64,000 nucleotides of DNA from an uncultured Alteromonadaceae bacterium (GTDB lineage: Bacteria > Pseudomonadota > Gammaproteobacteria > Enterobacterales > Alteromonadaceae). Shown here one piece after another: positions 59,342 through 64,000 of this stretch (position 1 is the first letter of the stretch; every line of letters begins with the position of its first letter). Under the pieces are notes generated by a model, which did no database searches, was not told the DNA's origin, and worked only from the letters and a program-made list of their open reading frames with translations. A program made the position numbers and the translations under genes. The stretch covers positions 23,878-87,877 of the forward strand of contig CALKGI010000005.1 in assembly GCA_938085045.1 (NCBI GenBank). The letters run 5' to 3'.

Positions 59342-60779
59342 AATTGGCTACTCGCGTTTCGATGGTACGGTTTTGCAGTTCGATGAAGCATTTTTGCAGG
59401 AGGTTTTGCGCAACTTTCATGCGGTAAGCGTCAGATGCACGAACATCAGACATCGGCTGAAAATCTTTAGCCAACGCTTTTTTAGCCTTGTCGACATTGG
59501 TTTGCGTCCAAGGTTTGCCCAACAACGCCTTTTCGCAAGCCTTAGCTCGTTTAGGTATCGCCGCCATGCCACCAAAGGCCATGCTCACCGATTTCACCTT
59601 TTTGCCGTCGATTTCTATCAAAATAGACGCGAGCACCGCCGAAATATCATCATCGATGCGTTTTGACACCTTATAAACTTTAAAATGCTGACCGTCTTGA
59701 GCCTTAGGTATTGAGATGTCTTGAATAAATTCAGACTTTTCCAAGTCAGTGACTTTGTAGTCTTTAAAATAATCTTCAACCGCAATTTCACGGGTCTTTT
59801 CACCTTTGCGCAAAGTCATGGTGGCGTTAAGTGCAATCATCGCTGGCGGCATATCGCCGATGGGTGATGCGTTGCCAATATTGCCGCCAAGGGTGCCAGA
59901 ATTACGAATTTGAGTTGAGCCGATACGCTCAATCATTTGCGCTAAATCTGGATATTGCTCACCTAATAAATTCGTAAAACGACTGTAGGTAACAGCAGCG
60001 CCAAGCTTGATGTGCGTGTTTGTTTGCTCTATTTGATTAAGCTCTACAACATTGCCCAAGTAGACAAGTTGTTCAATAGTACTGAGGTTTTGAGTGACGC
60101 CCAGCGCCAAATCGGTACCACCAGCGAGTAAAGTCGACTTAGGATTATCAACCAAATGTTTGGCCAAATCCTTGATATTGGTAGGCGCATAAAACTGATG
60201 ATTGTTGCCATTTAGGTTGGCAGGTTCAGTTATTTGATTAAGTTGTTTGATGGTCTTTTTGGTGTTTTTAACAAATGCGTCTTTTGCAGTGTCTTTTGTA
60301 GGTGTCATGGCAGCATCGATAATCGAACGATAGCCAGTACAACGACACAGATTGCCCGCGAGTGCTTCAACTACCTCAGCCCGGTTTGGCGAATCGTTAT
60401 GCTTATGTAAAGCAAAAGCCGACATTACAAAACCCGGCGTACAGAACCCGCATTGCGAGCCATGGTTATCAACCAAAGACTGCTGAACGGGATGCAATTT
60501 ATCGCCATCTTTCAAATGTTCGACTGTTATAAGCTGTTTGCCATGCAAACTGCCAACAAAACCAATGCAACTATTAACTGACTTATAACTCAGCTTATCG
60601 CCGTCTGGCTCGGCAAGTACCACGGTGCACGCACCGCAGTCGCCAGAAGCACAGCCTTCTTTGGTGCCAGTAGCGTGTTGCTCTTCGCGCAGATACTGCA
60701 ATATCGTTAGATTAGGATCGAGATTGTTTAGCTCAACGAGTTGATCGTTATGCAAAAACCGGATTGTGTTAGTTGTCAT
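59334..60779 (-). CDS. xdhA: xanthine dehydrogenase Fe-S/FAD subunit
   Basis: Passes electrons from the Mo site through two 2Fe-2S clusters to FAD and NAD+. Start at the ATG at 60779 (MTTNTIRFLHND); the frame opens 255 bp further upstream but that stretch looks non-coding. Cluster Cys are in GCASGDCGACTV with CIGF, and in CGFCTPGF with LAGNLCRCTGYRS. The FAD domain holds LLAGGTDLALGV and GTLGGNIGNASPIGD. 481 residues, full length. First gene of the purine operon. Confidence 0.95.
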   Translation of the reverse strand: MTTNTIRFLHNDQLVELNNLDPNLTILQYLREEQHATGTKEGCASGDCGACTVVLAEPDGDKLSYKSVNSCIGFVGSLHGKQLITVEHLKDGDKLHPVQQSLVDNHGSQCGFCTPGFVMSAFALHKHNDSPNRAEVVEALAGNLCRCTGYRSIIDAAMTPTKDTAKDAFVKNTKKTIKQLNQITEPANLNGNNHQFYAPTNIKDLAKHLVDNPKSTLLAGGTDLALGVTQNLSTIEQLVYLGNVVELNQIEQTNTHIKLGAAVTYSRFTNLLGEQYPDLAQMIERIGSTQIRNSGTLGGNIGNASPIGDMPPAMIALNATMTLRKGEKTREIAVEDYFKDYKVTDLEKSEFIQDISIPKAQDGQHFKVYKVSKRIDDDISAVLASILIEIDGKKVKSVSMAFGGMAAIPKRAKACEKALLGKPWTQTNVDKAKKALAKDFQPMSDVRASDAYRMKVAQNLLQKCFIELQNRTIETRVANYA

Positions 60780-60948
60780 TAGGGTTTTCCATTCAATGCC
60801 TGTCACCGGATGAGGCTGCTTATTTATACGGCTTTTATTGGTTAAAAGAACGCGTAAAAGCAGGGCCATCCTTAAGAAAAGCATACTTTGGCCCAAAGGC
60901 AAGCGCAAAAACTTGACTGACTGGACAGAAAAATAATTTATGAAGGGG

Positions 60949-60982
60949 ATTCTACCAGAGTTAAAACTTGACACAAGTGTCA
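60949..60982 (-). promoter_or_regulatory. putative xdhA promoter with inverted-repeat operator
   Basis: On the minus strand TAGAAT (60949-60954) is a plausible -10 with TTGTGT 16 bp upstream. The -35 lies inside TGACAC-AA-GTGTCA (60969-60982), so a bound repressor would block it. The RutR-like regulator is the natural candidate. A weak RutR-like match (TTGACTGACTGGACAG, 60913-60928) lies just downstream. Confidence 0.4.
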
Positions 60983-61365
60983 GGTTTTTTATTTTTTTGG
61001 GTATGGGAGATGATGAACCTGCGACCAAGATCAAGAGATTTCACACCCAAGCACGGGCGCGCGGAGGTTCACTGAAAAAGAAAAAAGGATTAAAGGGGTT
61101 ACAACCCAAGGTAAAGGGTTGATCTATAATAATTACACAATCACAGGCATTGTTTATTTGAAGGTAACAAGAGAAGTAAAAAGAAGGGTCGCTGGCCAAA
61201 CGCGCAACCAACACCTAAGGCCAGCTAATCACTCTATCCCGAACCGTAAATAAAACGAGGTTAAAGTGACTACCATCAAGTTTACACTAAAAATAGCTGT
61301 TTTGAATCCCAAAAGGGCACGATCTTAGCCGCGACGATAGCTTATTTCGTAAAAAGAGAACTATC

Positions 61366-61382
61366 CGGGCCACGGTGGCCCG
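61366..61382. repeat. GC-rich palindromic hairpin
   Basis: CGGGCCAC-G-GTGGCCCG, 8-bp arms around one base, in an otherwise AT-rich gap. It may be a REP-like element or a terminator for an upstream transcript. Confidence 0.45.
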
Positions 61383-61398
61383 AGTATTGCTATGCTGT

Positions 61399-61426
61399 TG
61401 ATTAGTAACTGATTAATAGCTGATTA
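61399..61426 (+). promoter_or_regulatory. three TGATTA repeats at 11-bp spacing
   Basis: TGATTA at 61399, 61410 and 61421, each 11 bp apart. Such helically phased direct repeats are typical binding sites of OmpR/PhoB/CadC-type winged-helix regulators. They end 27 bp before the ATG at 61453. Confidence 0.5.
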
Positions 61427-61452
61427 ACTGTCAATTTAAATGAGTCAAAAAA

Positions 61453-62517
61453 ATGCGAACAATACCAACAGCCCTGATATTTTGCTTATTCATGTTACAA
61501 ATCTTCGCGACAAAAGCTGACGAATTACGTCCGGTACAAAGCGGGTTTACTTATCATACTCCGCAGTATCATATGAACATACGCAAAGTGCTATTAGACC
61601 CGAATGACCGTAGAGAAAAGTTTCAGTTCCTTTACATGCCCTCACTCACGCCAGAAATTCTACTAACGGTTCAACGAGATGGTATGGCCTATGATGCTAT
61701 AGTGCAAACAACCGAAAGGGGTTTGTGGCGATTCAACGGCAATTTAGACAAAGTTAAAGTCATTGAGCAACGAAAGACACTATCCGTCGCACTCGTTGAG
61801 CGCATTCAAGTCGTTTGGCAAACCATGTTGCTACGAACTCGACATTTACCTTTTGGGAGCAAACATCGCCAGATTGTGCATCAGGATAAATCAAAAGTTG
61901 AATATAGTATGACTTTTGACGGTGTTAGCGCTGTTTTTCTAAAATTCATAGAAAGTTACGGTAACTTGAGTGGTCACACTAGCAATCCTGAAAAAGACAC
62001 AAAACCCGAGGTCATGGTGCGACTAGGCAAAACAATGATAGATTATGTGCTCGCGTCAAAAGAAAAAGAAGACGCCTTACAGAGCAAAATCGTCGCATTA
62101 ACGCACCGACTTGAACAACTGTTGGCCAACGACAAGTCTGGTTGGCAACCACCTCAATTTAAATGCGACACCACCGAAAAAGCCGCACTGATTGCCATGA
62201 GATACATTGCAACTGCTCAGGTCGCAGCTAACCGATGTGACCTTATAGAAGTTACCGCCAACAAATACCACCACTGGCTAGGCCGGCACCATAAAGAAAT
62301 TGCGGCGCTTGATTTTTACTACCAACAAACCCCGCACTTAAAAGCCAAGTTCGAGGAATATACAAAGTCAGAAGAACAGCAATGGTCTACAGACAAAAGC
62401 CGAAAAAATAATTGTTTAGGCAATGCGAATAACTTCGCCAACCGAGCTGATTTTGAACCCAACGAAACCCATCAGTGTCATTATTATAATATTTTAGATA
62501 GATCGATTTTTAGGTGA
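61453..62517 (+). CDS. secreted protein of unknown function
   Basis: 354 residues with a signal peptide (cut near residue 22, after ATKA). I do not recognise the family. The middle is rich in charged helices (about 195-225), and there are only a few Cys outside the signal peptide (FKCDTTEK, NRCDLIE, NNCLGN, HQCHYY), which could form two disulfides. The ribosome-binding site is weak. Followed after 150 bp by the propeller gene on the same strand, but co-transcription is uncertain. Confidence 0.6.
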   Translation: MRTIPTALIFCLFMLQIFATKADELRPVQSGFTYHTPQYHMNIRKVLLDPNDRREKFQFLYMPSLTPEILLTVQRDGMAYDAIVQTTERGLWRFNGNLDKVKVIEQRKTLSVALVERIQVVWQTMLLRTRHLPFGSKHRQIVHQDKSKVEYSMTFDGVSAVFLKFIESYGNLSGHTSNPEKDTKPEVMVRLGKTMIDYVLASKEKEDALQSKIVALTHRLEQLLANDKSGWQPPQFKCDTTEKAALIAMRYIATAQVAANRCDLIEVTANKYHHWLGRHHKEIAALDFYYQQTPHLKAKFEEYTKSEEQQWSTDKSRKNNCLGNANNFANRADFEPNETHQCHYYNILDRSIFR

Positions 62518-62667
62518 TTGAAAATCAGGCAGCAGGTGTTAAACAAACTATCCATCATATGCAATATTGAGCGGTGTTCGGTTGGGATGGTAACTTGTAT
62601 CCTGTGCTTTATGCTATATCATAACCCTAGCCCAATCGATTAATAACCGTTTTTAAGGACGTTGTTC

Positions 62668-63942
62668 ATGCACATCATCAGTATTTTGCTTGGGATCATT
62701 CTGTTGTTTCTGGTCTACCGCCATAATAATAACAATGCATCTCAATCTTCCGACACTATTCCCGCAGCTGACAATAATCGAGTACGGTCAACGAATATCA
62801 CTCAGATGGCCTATCTTTCACGAGGCAAATTATTCTATCGGGCAGCCGATGGTACTGTTGAACAAATTCACTCCAAACATGTAGAGCAAATCATTGCGCG
62901 CATGGAACAAAACAAAAAAGTACACGGCTGGAAAGAAAACACCAGTTGGGACACCTCTTTTGCTGGCAATCAACAACCTAAAGATCGCAATGATGCGATA
63001 AACATCGACTTTGCTGCGGCCCACTTTAACCAACAAGATAATAAGTTGATCTATTTTCTACGTGACGACAGTTTTGGCGGCCTATTTGAATACGACCTTA
63101 AAGATAAAACTGAACTGCGTTTGCTACACAAACAAAATTTTTCGCTCAGCGACTTAAGCTATGATCCAAAGCAAAATAAACTGTTGTGCTGTTCAGATTT
63201 TGCCAATGGCATTGCCAATATTGCCTTGATGGACCCAGACGGCAGCAATTATGGTGAGCTAACCGCTGGCGATTCGTTCGACTGCGCGCCTTATTGGGTT
63301 GACGACGAACAAGTGGTTTATCAATCTCAAGGTCATGCCCGAAACAAAGCGGGTTTCGTGCTCGGTTTTGGTCCGGCATCATTGCAACTGATGAACATTA
63401 AAACTGCCGAAGTCACTCCTGTGATAGAAGACGACAACTACGATTTTATGCAACCTCAAGTATGCTCAAACGGCGACTTATACTATATACGCCGGCCCTA
63501 CCAAGCCGTAAAAGTCGAAGCTGGCAATGCCTTACTCGACACACTATTGTTGCCTTTTAGATTATTAAGGGCGGTTTTTCATTATCTGAATTTTTTCTCT
63601 ATGATGTATTCCGCCAAACCATTAACGAGCGCTTCAGGTCCAAAAAATCAAGCCGATGCCAAAGAGATTTTACTTAAGGGTAAAAGAATCGACGCTGAAC
63701 GAGCACTGCAAAAAGAAGCCCGCGTTAACGGCGTGCCCTCACTTGTGCCAAGCTCATGGCAATTGATTTGTCGCAACAAACAAGGTCAGCAAACCTTACT
63801 AACAACCAACGTAGCCTCGTTTTCGATAGGTGAAAACGATGCCATTGTATACACCAATGGCTGCGGTATATTTACATTTGATGGCCAAGGTAACTCCAAC
63901 GTTTTACACAAAGACAAAGTGATAGAAACCGTCATTATTTAA
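62668..63942 (+). CDS. membrane-anchored beta-propeller (TolB/PD40-like) protein
   Basis: ATG at 62668 chosen; AAGGA lies about 9 bases upstream, and a TTG two codons earlier is less likely. An N-terminal membrane helix (1-18) is followed by repeats like IALMDPDGSNYGELT and VVYQSQGHARN, the pattern of TolB/WD40-type PD40 blades. A hydrophobic insertion (about 288-315, LLPFRLLRAVFHYLNFFS) interrupts the blades and may touch the membrane. Function unknown. Confidence 0.65.
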   Translation: MHIISILLGIILLFLVYRHNNNNASQSSDTIPAADNNRVRSTNITQMAYLSRGKLFYRAADGTVEQIHSKHVEQIIARMEQNKKVHGWKENTSWDTSFAGNQQPKDRNDAINIDFAAAHFNQQDNKLIYFLRDDSFGGLFEYDLKDKTELRLLHKQNFSLSDLSYDPKQNKLLCCSDFANGIANIALMDPDGSNYGELTAGDSFDCAPYWVDDEQVVYQSQGHARNKAGFVLGFGPASLQLMNIKTAEVTPVIEDDNYDFMQPQVCSNGDLYYIRRPYQAVKVEAGNALLDTLLLPFRLLRAVFHYLNFFSMMYSAKPLTSASGPKNQADAKEILLKGKRIDAERALQKEARVNGVPSLVPSSWQLICRNKQGQQTLLTTNVASFSIGENDAIVYTNGCGIFTFDGQGNSNVLHKDKVIETVII

Positions 63943-63984
63943 CATCACCAACTCAATACTGCCCACCAGAGACAAATTAGAACA

Positions 63985-64000
63985 ATGAAAATCATCCACG
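63985..64000 (+). CDS. possible start of a further gene (cut by window end)
   Basis: ATGAAAATCATC begins 42 bp after the propeller gene. Only five codons are visible, so the call rests on position alone. Confidence 0.2.

Larger units (their letters stand above)
60780..61452. other. 673-bp divergent region upstream of xdhA
   Basis: Non-coding. On the xdhA side are two inverted repeats (CTTTGG-C-CCAAAG at 60887-60899; TGACAC-AA-GTGTCA at 60969-60982) and a possible promoter. In the middle is the hairpin CGGGCCAC-G-GTGGCCCG (61366-61382). Before the gene at 61453 are three phased TGATTA repeats. Confidence 0.6.

Noticed and set aside
60780..61034. 85-residue extension of XdhA
   Set aside because: It does not resemble the Fe-S subunit N-terminus, and it covers the likely promoter and inverted repeats.

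Overview
The window reads as chromosomal DNA of a marine-type gammaproteobacterium, most likely of the Alteromonadales. This is inferred from gene families (vibriolysin-like M4 proteases with PPC tails, DUF3667, COG4798 exported methyltransferases, FtsX-like ABC permease with a sigma-54 two-component pair, cyanophycin genes, CadC-like beta-propeller regulators) and moderately AT-rich DNA with short non-coding gaps. No rRNA, tRNA, IS element, prophage or CRISPR array was recognised. The GNAT gene at the left edge is cut by the window, and a possible gene start lies at the right edge.

Layout. 1-10 kb: GNAT enzyme, an exported methyltransferase, a cupredoxin-like protein with a membrane adenylate cyclase, a PQ-loop-like membrane protein behind twin palindromes, a DUF3667 protein, a rhomboid protease and a CHASE hybrid kinase. 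10-17 kb: two paralogous secreted M4 metalloproteases flanking a cyclase with degenerate HisKA and receiver domains. 17-20 kb: arfB, a SLOG/LOG-like protein with a P-loop kinase-like partner, and a glyoxalase II. 20-29 kb: an export system (adaptor, ATPase, FtsX-like permease) divergent from a second exported methyltransferase and a sigma-54 response regulator/kinase pair; a 31-bp perfect inverted repeat lies in the divergent promoter. 28-32 kb: acyltransferase, histidine phosphatase fused to a PPC domain, lipoprotein and a decayed stretch.

32-40 kb is a cyanophycin island on the minus strand. Cyanophycin synthetase is followed by a second Mur-ligase-type protein without the ATP-grasp domain, which overlaps a flavin monooxygenase gene by 4 bp. 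Upstream, isoaspartyl dipeptidase and cyanophycinase form a separate operon behind an 18-bp perfect palindrome and ahead of a strong terminator. Synthesis and breakdown of the polymer can thus be controlled separately.

40-45 kb: a RES-type toxin-antitoxin pair with an unusually long antitoxin, an M64 peptidase and a ToxR/CadC-like regulator with a beta-propeller sensor.

45.5-61 kb is a nearly complete aerobic purine degradation locus on the minus strand: xdhA, xdhB, xdhC, allB, alc, uraD, uraH, allA, guaD, puuD, then glcB, a RutR-like TetR regulator and an adenine deaminase. Adenine and guanine are deaminated to hypoxanthine and xanthine, oxidised to urate, and carried through hydroxyisourate, OHCU, allantoin, allantoate and ureidoglycolate to glyoxylate. 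Malate synthase G then feeds glyoxylate into central metabolism. No purine permease or urease is encoded in the window. The right end holds an unrecognised secreted protein and a membrane-anchored propeller protein.
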